Assembly: GCA_000934455.1 (NCBI GenBank)
Contig: KN883363.1
Span: forward strand, 136,252 to 168,474
DNA: 32,223 bases
Reading direction: 5' to 3'
From: Apostichopus parvimensis
Taxonomy: Eukaryota > Echinodermata > Holothuroidea > Aspidochirotida > Stichopodidae
In this document: piece by piece, positions 1 through 11,800 of the stretch
Layout of the letters: each line of letters starts with the position of its first letter
Numbering within the stretch: position 1 is the first letter of the stretch
The notes under the pieces: model-generated
The model's input: only the letters and a program-made list of their open reading frames with translations
Databases searched by the model: none
What the model was told of the DNA's origin: nothing
Program-made: the position numbers and the translations under genes

Positions 1-21
1 GGGGGGGGGGGGGGGGGGGGG
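1..21. repeat. Poly-G run at window start
   Basis: Twenty-one consecutive G. It may be a true homopolymer (C/G runs recur at 1503, 2687, 29522 and 29611) or a contig-edge artefact. Confidence 0.6.
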
Positions 22-299
22 CATATCCGCCACCTGACTGTATGGACGCTCCGCCACTAATGGTAGTTTCTCAAGTTCAGTCAAGAATAGTACATATGTA
101 CATATGTACCGTATATGGCCTAGTCTACCACTAACTAATCCAAATCGATAAGGATCTCGTTCTCTTTTTTTTTTCCAAATTATTGCTTTTCATAAGGGTC
201 TTTAGCCGAGAGTTAATTGTTCTGTCCGAATTTACGATCTTGACCAAGCTAGTAGAGCATTAGTTTCCTTCATTATAGGCCATACAGTACGCCAGTGAC

Positions 300-560
300 C
301 AATGATATGCAAGTGTTCCTGCAAACACAAAAACGTTTTTAAAACGTTATGAAAATGTTTCGTCTTTTGTTTTGATTACGTTATTTGTGGTGTAATAAAT
401 ATGTCACGAAAACGTTTTCGGGCTTTATTTCAAAATATTTTTTCGTTAAAACATTAATATAACGTTTTCAAAATGTGAGAAAAATATTACATCCCATAAA
501 AACGTTATGCCGACGTTTTCATAACACCACATTTAACGTTATAAAAACATATTTTAGAGG
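300..560. repeat. AACGTT-rich degenerate repeat block
   Basis: AACGTT or AAAACGTTTT-like words recur at irregular spacing in AT-rich DNA, on both strands because the word is palindromic. No open frame and no clear element ends. Confidence 0.6.
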
Positions 561-584
561 CTATTTTAGAAACATGATAATGTT

Positions 585-1940
585 TTGTGCTTGTGCGCGA
601 TCGTACGTAACCATGCTTTAGTCAATGGCAAAGACGTTGAAATAAAAAAATCCAGTAATGGCAAATGGAAAAATTCCTGCTGTTGTAAAAGTTCGCGAGG
701 AAAATCTGGTCCTTTGATCGGACCAGGCAGCATATATATCGCAATCGCATGTGTCCTAATTCTGGACCATGGTAATTTCCACTTTGTTCTACTACTGCAG
801 GTTGGTCTGCAGAGAGGGTGGATCAAGAGGAACTACAAATCCGAAAGCCCACGATCAATTAGGGGTCTGAAGTATGTATCAGGATGTGTGGCATAATTGT
901 CCACGGACCCAACCAGCTATAGCTCCCGACGCCCGTCACTTCATGATCATATTTCAAACCGGGATGCACCAAAAGTGGGGCGTACTTTCACTTTGAAACG
1001 TTACACTGTGCAGATAAAATTATCTTTCCGTTTACCATCTCTGATCACTCGGCTGCTTTAAAATAAAACAAATGGAGGTCACTAGCGGTAGTTACCATGA
1101 ACTGAATGCATGTGAGGGTCATCGGGGAGTGACTATTGTTAATCTCTCCAAAAACTTACAGCTGCTAACTTATTAAGCTTTTGAATTCCACACTCGACTA
1201 AAATAATGGTTCATCATTTTCTCCTGGTTTTGAGAGAATTTGAAGGGTACTGCATATCATATTTCGAGATAGATGTGTATTCAACTACATCCTGCTAGGC
1301 CACCCGTACACTTGAGCCAATGTCTTCAAATGAAACTGTTGCTTACAATCCCGATCCTCGTTTTCTGCAAAATTGATTTAGAGATGATCCCCGTAAGTTC
1401 TGCAGAGAACCGAATCTCTGAAATTTGCATAACCTGAGTCATGCTTGACAGACCTAGGTATGTATCACTTTGACATTAATCTTTTGATAAAGTTAATTTG
1501 AACCCCCCCCCCCACCCCCACTTCCTCTCGCCTTCCATTGTATGAGAGTTGATCATATAAATCACAAACAAAATACTACACGTAGATTCCATTTAACGTA
1601 AACCCAGCAAAGGTGTTCCTTTGTCAATTAATTTTGTCAATATCAGTAATTTAATATTCATAAAAAAATAAAGTAAAAATTTGCATGTCAATATCCATGT
1701 AAAACAAAGGAAAATTAAACAAAAACCAAATAAAAGAAAGACACAAAACAAGTACATCATTTTAAATGCAATTTATTGGTTTGTTATGAATAACACAACT
1801 AACATGTTTTTGTACACAGTATTCACATGGTATTCTTAGTTTTAACTAATCCTGAAGCCATCGTTTCCAATGACTGGTTAAGCATACATCATGGGTTTTC
1901 AGCTATTTCGGGGAAGTTGATTACATCAAAGAGGTTTATA
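585..1940. other. Downstream flank without a recognised gene
   Basis: Open frames at 585-896 (+) and 566-826 (-) overlap in antisense, have no recognisable domain and look accidental. The rest is ordinary AT-rich sequence with a C-rich run near 1503-1520. Confidence 0.4.
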
Positions 1941-2743
1941 ATATGTGGCTACTATCAAATGCATTTCTCTGAGAATCATTCCAAATATTAGATCAATAGA
2001 AATCCTTCCATTAAATCATTCAGAAACAGGTTTCGCAAATACATGGAATCTTCTACGAAATACCTTACACAAAGATTCCCATCTAATCATCCTTATGAGA
2101 ACCTACAAAAACAAAACTTCCATTTTACTGGAGGATCACTGTAGGACCCTATTTTACCACTCACATCTTTAGTACCTCCCGACAAGTCTTCCAGTCCTCC
2201 CCCACTCCAACCCTACCCACCCCCCCCATCCCCTTCCCTGTCCACTGCAAGGAAATTTGGAGCTCATATGAGCTATGAAGGTAAGAATTATACTGTACTG
2301 TATTGCCCCTGGTACCAACTCAGGCAACACTTTCTCCTAATGCGGTATCTTTCGGTGAAATAATCGTTTTAAAAATGCAACTCATTCCAAATAATCGTAA
2401 TAGGCTGATTGGCAGTCGTATAAAGTGTACTTATTCACGGCGAAAATAACGATCACAAAAATAAACAAATTTTCAAATCTACAAACTACTTTCGATATTC
2501 CATTGAAGGATGTGTGAATGTGGTCAAGAAGGATGATCCAGTCTCATCAACACAGGATTTCTTGGACATTTTCTGCTTAGTAATTAAAAAACAAAACAAA
2601 AACAACAAATGATTCCTTGCTGCCTACCGTCAGGAACAAAAGACCGGCTTATAGAAGAAAACAGTAGTAGTGAACATGGCCTCTCCCCCCCCCCCCCCCC
2701 ACCAAATTCAAGGAGGTAAGTGACCAGAAGTCCCCTTTCCAAC

Positions 2744-2998
2744 TTACTCCTGTAGGTATTTGATATAACTGGTTGCAGTTTTGCTCGTTCCTTTCTCTGG
2801 ATACTTTCTCTCGACATCAAATGATCTTTGGACAGTAAATAGTCTGTTCATTTGATTCAATACAGGAGAAGCAAAGCCTACCAACGTCATCGTTATTTGG
2901 TCTCTGTCATAGAGATACTTCAGATGCAACACTACTGCAATCAAGACTGAAAAATCCCCTTCCGTTTCTGAGATATCAGTTTGTTTCTCCACACACAA
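2744..2998 (-). other. Unrecognised short reading frame, possibly a transposon relic
   Basis: An 84-codon minus-strand frame with normal amino-acid composition, including LKYLYDRDQITMTLVGFASP followed by VLNQMNRLF. The VLNQMNRLF stretch loosely recalls a region of hAT-type transposases, but I cannot show homology. It has no ATG at its 5' end and follows a stop closely. It could also be chance or part of the PHF12 3' flank. Confidence 0.25.
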
Positions 2999-2999
2999 G

Positions 3000-4894
3000 G
3001 TTGATGTGGTTAATCAAATCTTTAGTTGTTAGCCATTTTGGAGTTGTTGTTCAGCACATAGATTATCCATGAATTAAAACTAAAGATGTTAATTGGGTTT
3101 GCATCTCATTTTGACATCAAACGTACTTCTGTAAAATTTGGAGAAGTCTGTTCCACAGTTTGTTTCTGATCTACTACACTTTAATTGCAGAGGTAGCTAA
3201 CCTAACGTATTTCTCATATATAACAGTTTGGCAAAGTGCCAACCTAACTCCCTCTGGGGCACAGAGGCACCATATGCTTTCCCAACAGCCCCCTTCGTCC
3301 CTTTAAAGTGACTTTTGAAGGCACAAACTGAATACAAAGTTGGTATGTTTTTGCCCGAAGTGCTTACTGAAGTCTGTTGACCTTGGAGGACCCCTTGACC
3401 TTGCTGGCCAATTAGCTAGGATTACCTAAAAGAAACTTTGGACTTTAAAAAGGGCTACATAGAAATGGTCACTTATAACATGATGCAAATAACCAACATC
3501 TTTTAAAACCAGCTGCATCTCATAAACGCAGTGATACGTTTGAACCACACAATCAACTCTAAACAATGGGGACAGTTGGTTTAACAATATATAGTTTTGT
3601 TGCCAAACGGTGCAATCCTAAATACCCGAGACGTATGGTTAACAGTACCCTTAGCATTTGTCTCATCTGCCTGTTAGATTATCCAGCACTTCATCCCACT
3701 AGTTCAGCACTACAATCCTTACATATTTAAATTAAACAAAATTTAAACTAACAGCTCTGATAACTTTTAAGTTTTAATTCAAAAGTGTAAAATTTGGTCA
3801 CAAATTTTAAACCTGCAACTAATAGGGAAACCTTTTATCCTGACCTACAAGATAATTTCAGACTAACATTACAAGTTCTCTAAATATCACACATTTAGCC
3901 TCTGGCAGCAACCTAACACAGTTGTTCAAGATTGCTTTCATCACGATCCTGGATTTATGACAGTTTCAAAATTGGATTTCTTGATTCGAAGAATTGAGAA
4001 TGTGACAAAAGGGTAAAAGCTTTTGTCTTGCAGAACTGAGGTAGGTTGGCCTCAATAAGCCTTTACATACTTTGTACTCCATCTCCATTGCACAAGTCCA
4101 TTGCCATTTTCAAACTTGCCCAAAAACGCAAAATATGTGTATGTTTGAATTCCATAATCTAGCTAAACAAACCTACTTAACAATGAACACCCTTTTAGCA
4201 GATGCCTTGCTTTGAGACAAAAATCTACTTACAAACTGGGATTATGGGTGTCACTAAAATTGTTGCAATTTTGGCATTGTTACTTTAAGTCAACAAAGTT
4301 CCATAGTTCATAAACACTGAAACAATCTTGCCAGATACCTAATTTTGGTAATATTTTCTTAACTAGGAGGAAGGTTTTGTCGGGACAGCAGTTGATGTGA
4401 CTGTTTATTGATAAATACTAAATGCATAGTGGAATAGCTTATTAAGGAGAGACCAAGCAGCATACATGTACTGCTAAACTGGTTGTGAATTAGCAGTATA
4501 TGATCACAGCCATATCTCTATGTGTACAGTTTACCTTTCCAACATTCCAGCTAAGCGGTGTTTGCTGTAAAGGTTTGACACGGTTGTCTATCAGTAAGTA
4601 CTTCCAGTATAGTCAAAAAGACACACTAAGGAATACCAATGGGCAGCCTCTTTACTATGCGATCAACCGCTACACTGGTCAAGGAACCACCAGTACACAC
4701 ACATCTCCATGTGTGCAGTAGCCTTTCTTACTTCTAGCCAAGTAGTTAAGTACAAAATGCTGGTTCATTCAAGTTTGGACTTGAAAGCCAAACAAGTTTA
4801 GATATTCCTAAAAACTACTCATTTGCAACCATATTAACATTTGTAACCTTTCTGTAACCTATGACCCAAGAAGTACATATGGCACCTCCTCGGG
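3000..4894. other. Downstream flank without a recognised gene
   Basis: AT-rich sequence with no convincing coding frame. A fragment at 3376-3410 (TTGACCTTGGAGGACC, then CCTTGACCTTG) resembles the TGACCT repeats at 6460-6780 and 18000-18480. Around 4510-4725 two similar segments (CTATGTGTACAGT and CCATGTGTGCAGT) suggest a decayed duplication. Confidence 0.35.
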
Positions 4895-4900
4895 TTTATT
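4895..4900 (-). promoter_or_regulatory. Candidate PHF12 polyadenylation signal
   Basis: First AATAAA on the minus strand downstream of the PHF12 stop (630 nt on), followed by a GT-rich stretch (GGAGGTGCCATATGT). Other AATAAA copies occur at 4409-4404 and near 1771, so the true 3' end is uncertain. Confidence 0.35.
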
Positions 4901-5159
4901 CCATCGATGGCAAGCCCAAGGGATAAAAAATGACATCCTGAGTATGACGAATACCAACATGTTTATCATGTGAACATAAATAAAATTGACGGAATCGTGA
5001 CAGAAGAGGCCTACCGTTCGACCTGAAGGTCTCCCTGTTTCATTTTCTAACATTTCTCACAGAACTTATTTTCACTTTGCTGAATATTTGAAGGTCTGTT
5101 GAATGTTAAACCCCACTATAGTTTTGCCATCTTGTGTTCTGAATAAGTCTGGTAATACT

Positions 5160-5530
5160 GTTATCGCAGCTGCATGATTCTCCATCCCACCCTGGTTGTG
5201 GTTTTTTAACGATACTTCTCAATCTTTGCCTCTTGATGACTTTCGACCAGACCCCGAATGGCTTTGGTCGACATGACTTTTCCATTTACCCAAGACCCTG
5301 CAAAAACCTGTGGACAACTTCTCTCTCGTCTGTATCGGCAACGGCTCGGGTAAAGGTAGATCGGCGTGGACGTGACTTTTCCAAGACTCATAAACCTGCA
5401 AGACACCGGCCATGGTTTTTCTCCTATCCGTGTTGTAAAATGGCTCTGGAAACAACATAGCAGCTTGGGCATGACTTTTCCATGACTCGTGAACGCAAGG
5501 ACCAGTTAAAACAACTGCACTCGCCTGTAT
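5160..5530 (-). repeat. 99-bp-period tandem repeat beyond the PHF12 stop
   Basis: ATGACTTTTCCA-like blocks start at 5273, 5372 and 5471, exactly 99 bp apart, with a weaker one at 5174. Because 99 is 33 codons, a minus frame (5533-5219) stays open and repeats ESWKSH twice then GKWKSH. It probably lies in the 3' UTR. Confidence 0.75.
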
Positions 5531-5877
5531 CATGTGACCGACTTTGGTAAAACTGCAGCCTCGGCTACACTAAATACAAATTCCAGGCAGCCAAATTGCA
5601 CATGACTGCCATGATGTAACATTGCTGTACCTTCCCAACCAGCATTGTCCGACTGAACGTCCGTTGGACATCGGCAAGGTCTTTCGACCAGCCTCACCAC
5701 TGACGTCCTGTCTGTAGATTCAGACGACTTTGTCCTCTTGGAAAACTTCCGCACGGACTTCACAAAAGACGAGGATACTTTGTTCACAGATCTTTCGATC
5801 ACCGCCCCCGTATATGTCACCCTGTCGACCGTCGTTCCGAATTCACTATAATTTAAGAGTTCAAAGTGCCTCGAAGC
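5530..5877 (-). CDS. PHF12: PHF12 last coding exon (end of FHA and C terminus)
   Basis: Starts after cactcag with [18 protein letters not shown] (human TKHYELLNYSEHGTTVD). A basic insert follows, then [20 protein letters not shown] and FVFSVAE, matching human [26 protein letters not shown]. TGA at 5532-5530 ends the protein about 15 residues after the FHA domain, whereas human has a longer tail. Confidence 0.96.
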   Translation of the reverse strand, partial: ASRHFELLNYSEFGTTVDRVTYTGAVIERSVNKVSSSFVKSVRKFSKRTKSSESTDRTSVVRLVERPCRCPTDVQSDNAGWEGTAMLHHGSHVQFGCLEFVFSVAEAAVLPKSVT

Positions 5878-8800
5878 CTGAGTGAGGAGGTAAAAAGCCC
5901 CAAAAACAGAGGAAGAGAAAAGAAAAAAATAGTAACTGGTAATGAAAGATATTTCAGACGTTTAAATATCAACAGCATTTCTCACCACCGACACTAAGCA
6001 ATTTCATTTTCACCCAGGATACTTTGCTGGTTGTAGATTTGTGCGTCATCTTTACCAACGATGGGTATACTTTCTGCAAACATCTCTTTTTAATATCCAT
6101 AAGATATTTTGGAGATACCAAAAAAAAAAAAAAGAATAGAAAAAAGAAGATGGAGCAATTTATTGCACACAAAGTATCAGAACTGTCTACCATTTGAACA
6201 TCACTTTGTACTGAAAAATGACAACCTCACCTCATCATAGAAAATGCTTGCATGTTTGGCAGAGATAAAGTTGCAATGTCCATAATGGCTGAGGCACATG
6301 TCTGCATCAGAACCTTAGTGGAAAGAAAATACGTGGTTAGCACTGTTAACATCAATGGCTTAAAACATGTGAGTGTATGTGCATATATATGTATAACAAA
6401 CACAAAGCTGATATTCAAGGAAAAATTAACATATTGTGCAGTAATTTCTGACCTTTGACATTCATGAACAAACAGTACAGATCATCTACTCACCAACGGT
6501 AAGCTACACACCAAGTTTGAACTTCACGCAACTTCCACTTCTTGAGATATTGTGTGAACAATGTTCTTAGACTTTGACCTGTGCTGACCTCAAATGACCT
6601 TTGACCAATACCAAACAACAATCCTAAACCAGTTCAACCAAAGGGGAACCTACACACCAAATATGAAGTATTATCCTTTTGAACTTTACAAGCGTTCACG
6701 AGCAAGTGTCACATACACACATACGCAATCACCATCGCATAGATTCCTCCTACCTTCAGCAAGGAATCAAAAAAGTGATATTTGATACAGCTATCATACT
6801 ACATGTCCTGACATTTACAGATTAGGTTACTTCTATTGCTCAAATCAGAAATCCACACATTCCTTGGTAGATACACATTTTTGGTAATTGTGCAGTAAGA
6901 AATATTACTCTATAAATACTAACATTTTTTCCAAGTGCTTAATTCAAAAGCACATGGTATAATCAACCCCATATACCCTGTTACAGATAACAAAAAAATA
7001 ACCGTATTTCATACCAACTAGAACGAAAATAAACCTGAATTCAATAACCAGCACAATTAAAAACTCACTGTTTCCAATACTGAAATATTTCCTCCTCATC
7101 TTCACAGACTTCAAACAGTCCTTAGATGGAATAGGGCAGAAAACACCCAAAATGGGTGTAGGCGTGTCCTTGGTTGGCACCGGAGAGGGTTGGTCGATGT
7201 CACTATTTGGTGAATCTTTGGTAGTAGCTGCAGGCGGTGTCTGCATTAATAAGATGAGGGAGGATGTGTAAAAAATACAAACATTTTTGTCCATTTTATG
7301 TTGACCTATCCATTGAGATTAGCATCTATTTCTATAACAGGAACTAAATTAAAAGAGTAAAAACTACTTTGGAATGTAATCTAGACAAATTAATTCCTTC
7401 ACATTTAAGCTGCTTTCAATGTATGGGTTGAATTTTCAAAAGTTGCAGGGAAAATTTAAGTGTCTTTTCACCACGTAGCAAATTCAAGCAAGCAAGTCTT
7501 GTCACAAAGTTAAACAGAACATGGTAACCTCAGAAACAAGTAAACTGGAGAAATGATAAAAGTTATGTTAATATTAAAGAGTATTTCTTTGGTTAACTTT
7601 CAGAGAGAAAGAAGTAGTACCTTTGAGGGCAGAAGTTGTTGAAGCCTTTGCCAGGCTAAAACTTGGATTAACTTCTCATCAAGATGACTCAATTCAGCAT
7701 CTGCTTGAAAGGAAAGAAGATAGCTTACAAAAATTCATTATTCCCATATTCCGTAGGACTTTAATAGAGAGATGATTTCTAAACAGCAATTAATAAATGG
7801 CAACAATAGCAAATCCACCAACTAACAGACAGTATTATATTTCATTTAATTTAATATCCTAATACAACTTGCATGAACCAGTAACTTACACACTGTTGTA
7901 GTTGAGGTTAACTATTAACTTACACACTGTTGTAGTTGAGGTTAACCAGTAACTTACACTGTTGTAAGAACTCACTGACATAATCGTTACAGAATATTAT
8001 CCATGTAGCTTGAATGAATCTTGTGAGATAGATGGAAAATGGTTATGGAAAGAAACAGGCTCCTTTCTAGAAATAAAAAGCTTTCTCAAAATCTACCCTT
8101 ACCTACAGATCCTTCTACACAGGACTGCAGTGTGTTATTAAGACTGAGGAGAGCGGGCGATGTCCGCAAGGATATTGATGTTAACTTGTCCGAGATGGGA
8201 GCTGAAACACTGCTGGACACCAGTTTATCAGGACCTGTTATGACAAAGACAATTTCACAAAAGTTATTCTCTAATTAATCTCCCTCCCTTCTTCACCTTC
8301 CCACACACAATCACACCAACAGACCAATGCAGAAGATGTAATTTACGAATTGTATAATTTCAGAAATCTAAACTTCATATATCCAAAAGTCAAAGAAAGG
8401 AAAATTGTTAAGGTTAAATCTTACACGCAAGAGACTTTTTGATGAGGTATTTATTTAACACTTCTTGTGAAATTAAATGCAGACATCAAAAACATTTTTT
8501 TACATATTACATTGCATACAGTGCTTCAAGTGAATATTTCCAATGCAAATTTAAAATGAAAAAATCACTGCACAATGGACTGAACTTCCAAGAAAACAAT
8601 TTTGCTTTATCTTACCGCTACTGCCATGAACCGACGTCGTCTTAGTGGTCGTGCTGCTCGACCTCCCTGGAACCATAATGGTGGTAACCCGTAAATTTTG
8701 CAAGGAACTAGTTGATACCGTTTTCACGGAGGAGGGGGATAAATGCCCGCTAGTCTGTGTTGTCGAGACGCCCGAAGTTTTTAAACTTTGGGTTGTAGCT

Positions 8801-11800
8801 AATATAACATGATTGGCGACGGGCCTTTCATCCAAACACTTGTCCACAGAGTTACTCCTCGAGATAAAGTCTTTCAGTTGGTCAGCCCTCTTGGTCTTCT
8901 TGTTGGTGGAGCCCTCGTGATGGTCCATGACCTCGTTCTTGTCCGGACCCGACGGTCCGTTCGATAAAACTTCGGGGCCGTTGGTCAGTTCCTTCTTGAG
9001 CCCGTCCCTGATCCTATCTTTAAACTCGCCTGTCTCGTGAGTCCTGACAGGATCTAATCCGACGTGATTCTCGTGCTTGGAATTATGTATATGATTGACC
9101 TCACTGATCGATGGTGGTAACCCATGGGATAATTTATTGGACGAGTAGTTGGTGACCGGCTTCTCTTTGGAATTCTCCGATTTTAAAAGCTGTGGTGCGC
9201 TGACGATCTTCTGCGTCACTGGCACTGATTTGGACAGGTCCTTTTTGGTCAGATGAACGGCGATACTGGACTGCAGACTTATAACCGATTTCAACCACTG
9301 GAAAAGAAATAAAACGTGTTAAAAATTTATCCAGTATCAAAAGAACGGAAAGTGCTATACAAAATGGGCAAGTTGCTATACAAGTGTGAAAAAAATTTCT
9401 GAGCCTTTGAAAATACTGCACAAACTTTGTAACACTTAAGATTTATTCCCTGATAATGCAGTGTATGAAGTTAGTCCCATCTTTGAAAGCAGCTACTCCC
9501 CAAGCGGACACCTTCAAACTGGGTGTTATCTGGGTGAAACTTTGTCGGCAGAGAAGTAACAAAGGGACTCATGGAATATACTGTATATAGTACCAGTCAC
9601 TGTTATTACTTGGCACATCCACTTGCTGAGAAACTAATTTTAACATGTTGTACAAGTATGAACACACATTTTGGGGAGGGGAAGGGGAAGGGGGGGAGCG
9701 GTGCGGGACAGCTTGCACCTATTTAAGCTAGCAGTGCTACTGATGTCATGTGTAACCCTGGCAATGAGCACCTTTCTTTACTCATTCAGTTTCAAAGACA
9801 GAGAGAGATAGATGAAGAAGCTGTTACCAAAACCGTCTATTTTAAATGCGTCCTCTGTCTGTTTTCTTTTCAGTTTGCCAATAAAGAAGATCCTAATAGT
9901 TAAGTGACCTTAGTAGTGACCTGGCAGGTCATTTTTCCAAAAAACAGCAAAGAGATTTTATCTTTTCTATAATACTTAAACTTCAAAAAAAGATTCTATT
10001 TCAGTGGTTTTCTGTAAAACTCTTTTAGAATTCTTTTTAGAATAATATACTATGGACTGGTATAATGCAATGCATAACTGATCATCAAATATTTCACAGA
10101 ATTTTTCTTCTTGAATCTATTCTATTTTACATATTGTATCACTCCTTTATAAATATGCCATGTGATTCCTAAGGTACATGCAAAAGTGTTTTGTGCAACT
10201 GCGATAAATAATAGGACACCCACCTCTTCCTTTTCCACTGGAGTGCATAGCCTCTCTGATACGCTGGATGTGTTCGCCCATGTTCCCCTTCGGGAAGTTG
10301 GTAATAATGACGGTGGGTGTCTGTAATGCTCTTTAACTGAAAATGGTACCTGTCGTTGGGAAAGATAAGATATGTAATTGAGAAGGCAGAAGAAGAAATA
10401 GAAGTCCCCCAAAAACTATGGAGGAGAGGGAAAATTACAGCTCTTAAGATCAGGAAAGGGTACTGGAGTGAGAGTGGGGAGGGGGATGGGATGATCAATG
10501 AGCCAAATTACTCCATGAACTCCATCAGGTCAGACCAACCTCATCTTTTAAATTCTTCTTGCAGGATTCACCCGATGTCAATAAGTTTGGCAGTTTGCTG
10601 CACTTCGCTTTTGTAAAGATCACAAGATCACATAAACAATATTGGATTCTTTTGGATCATTGCTGAGACTTCTTTTTCACTTTTGGTTACAGTTCTTCTT
10701 TGTTTGACAGAAACGTAGGGAGACCAATCCTCATTTAAGAATATTTTGCTTTGACCACCAGAAATAAATGGTAAGCTAACATACTGCTGCATTTGGAATG
10801 AACTTTCAAAACTTGGCTGATTTCTTACTCTTTTCAAATACTGATAGCAGAGTTCAACCCCTGATTCCTGCTTTTTATAACACTTCAAAATAGGGAAGCG
10901 ATACGTTGTCTTCCTTCCAAATCCATCAACAAATTTACTAGCAAGACTAGTCTTGCCAGCAAGTAGGATGGTCTGTACACAAGAGATGAAATGCTTTTAT
11001 TGTTGTTCACACTTTCAATCGCACTTTTAATTGTTTTTGTCCCAAAGTAACCCTCAAAAACTTACAAAAACAAAGCTGTAACCGGGAAAAACAAGAAAAC
11101 AGATAATTGAAATCTGATTAACAAATTCTGTGCTTATATATACCAAGATAAAAGGAGTATTTATCGGGTCCCTGAAGTGGATATCCATACTTCTAAAATG
11201 AGGCTCTACGTTCAGAATTGACCGTACAGACGAGAGAAGAGAAACGGTTGCTCTTTACCTGTGACGGTTTCCGTCTCTCCGGTTTATCCTTCCAAGGCGG
11301 TCCAGTAGCGTGGATCTTATTCAAGAAGTCCAGTTTGACTGCATGTTGGTTTATCCTGTTGTTGATATCATGGTATATCTTGCATTTCTCAGTATAGCTT
11401 GCCTTGGCAAACTCGGGCTACGAGGAATTCGTAAAACTTGCATGAGCTGATAACCAATGCAAACTGTGACTTCAAATTGTTTACAGTTCACATTGTAAGA
11501 CATTGACAAAAGTGATACACCGTTAATCAAACTAAGGATTAAATCAACAGCTAACTGTGTCCCTTGACAAACCAACCATCGGATGGTACTCACAGTCAGT
11601 GGTCTAGAATCTCAGACCAGACAATGACCCTAACCGTTAGCCTTCACGTCAAAATGCTGAAGGGCAATGGTTGCACAATTATATACACAAGAACCTGCAT
11701 AGCTTTCATTACAATGATGCACAAAAAAGGACAAAAAAAAATAAGCTAAACAAGGTGAAGGCAGAATAAAAGTTCAAGCCATCGGGTATGCCTCAGAAAG

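Noticed and set aside
585-896. 103-codon plus-strand frame and its antisense partner
   Set aside because: No recognisable domain, and both strands are open over the same bases, as expected by chance.
8039-8278. 79-codon plus-strand frame
   Set aside because: Antisense shadow of PHF12 exon 11, whose minus-strand frame fits the phases of the neighbouring exons.
10169-10498. Alternative frames through PHF12 exon 9
   Set aside because: One reads [20 protein letters not shown] and looks protein-like, but its phase does not fit the next exon. The chosen frame matches human and both junction phases.
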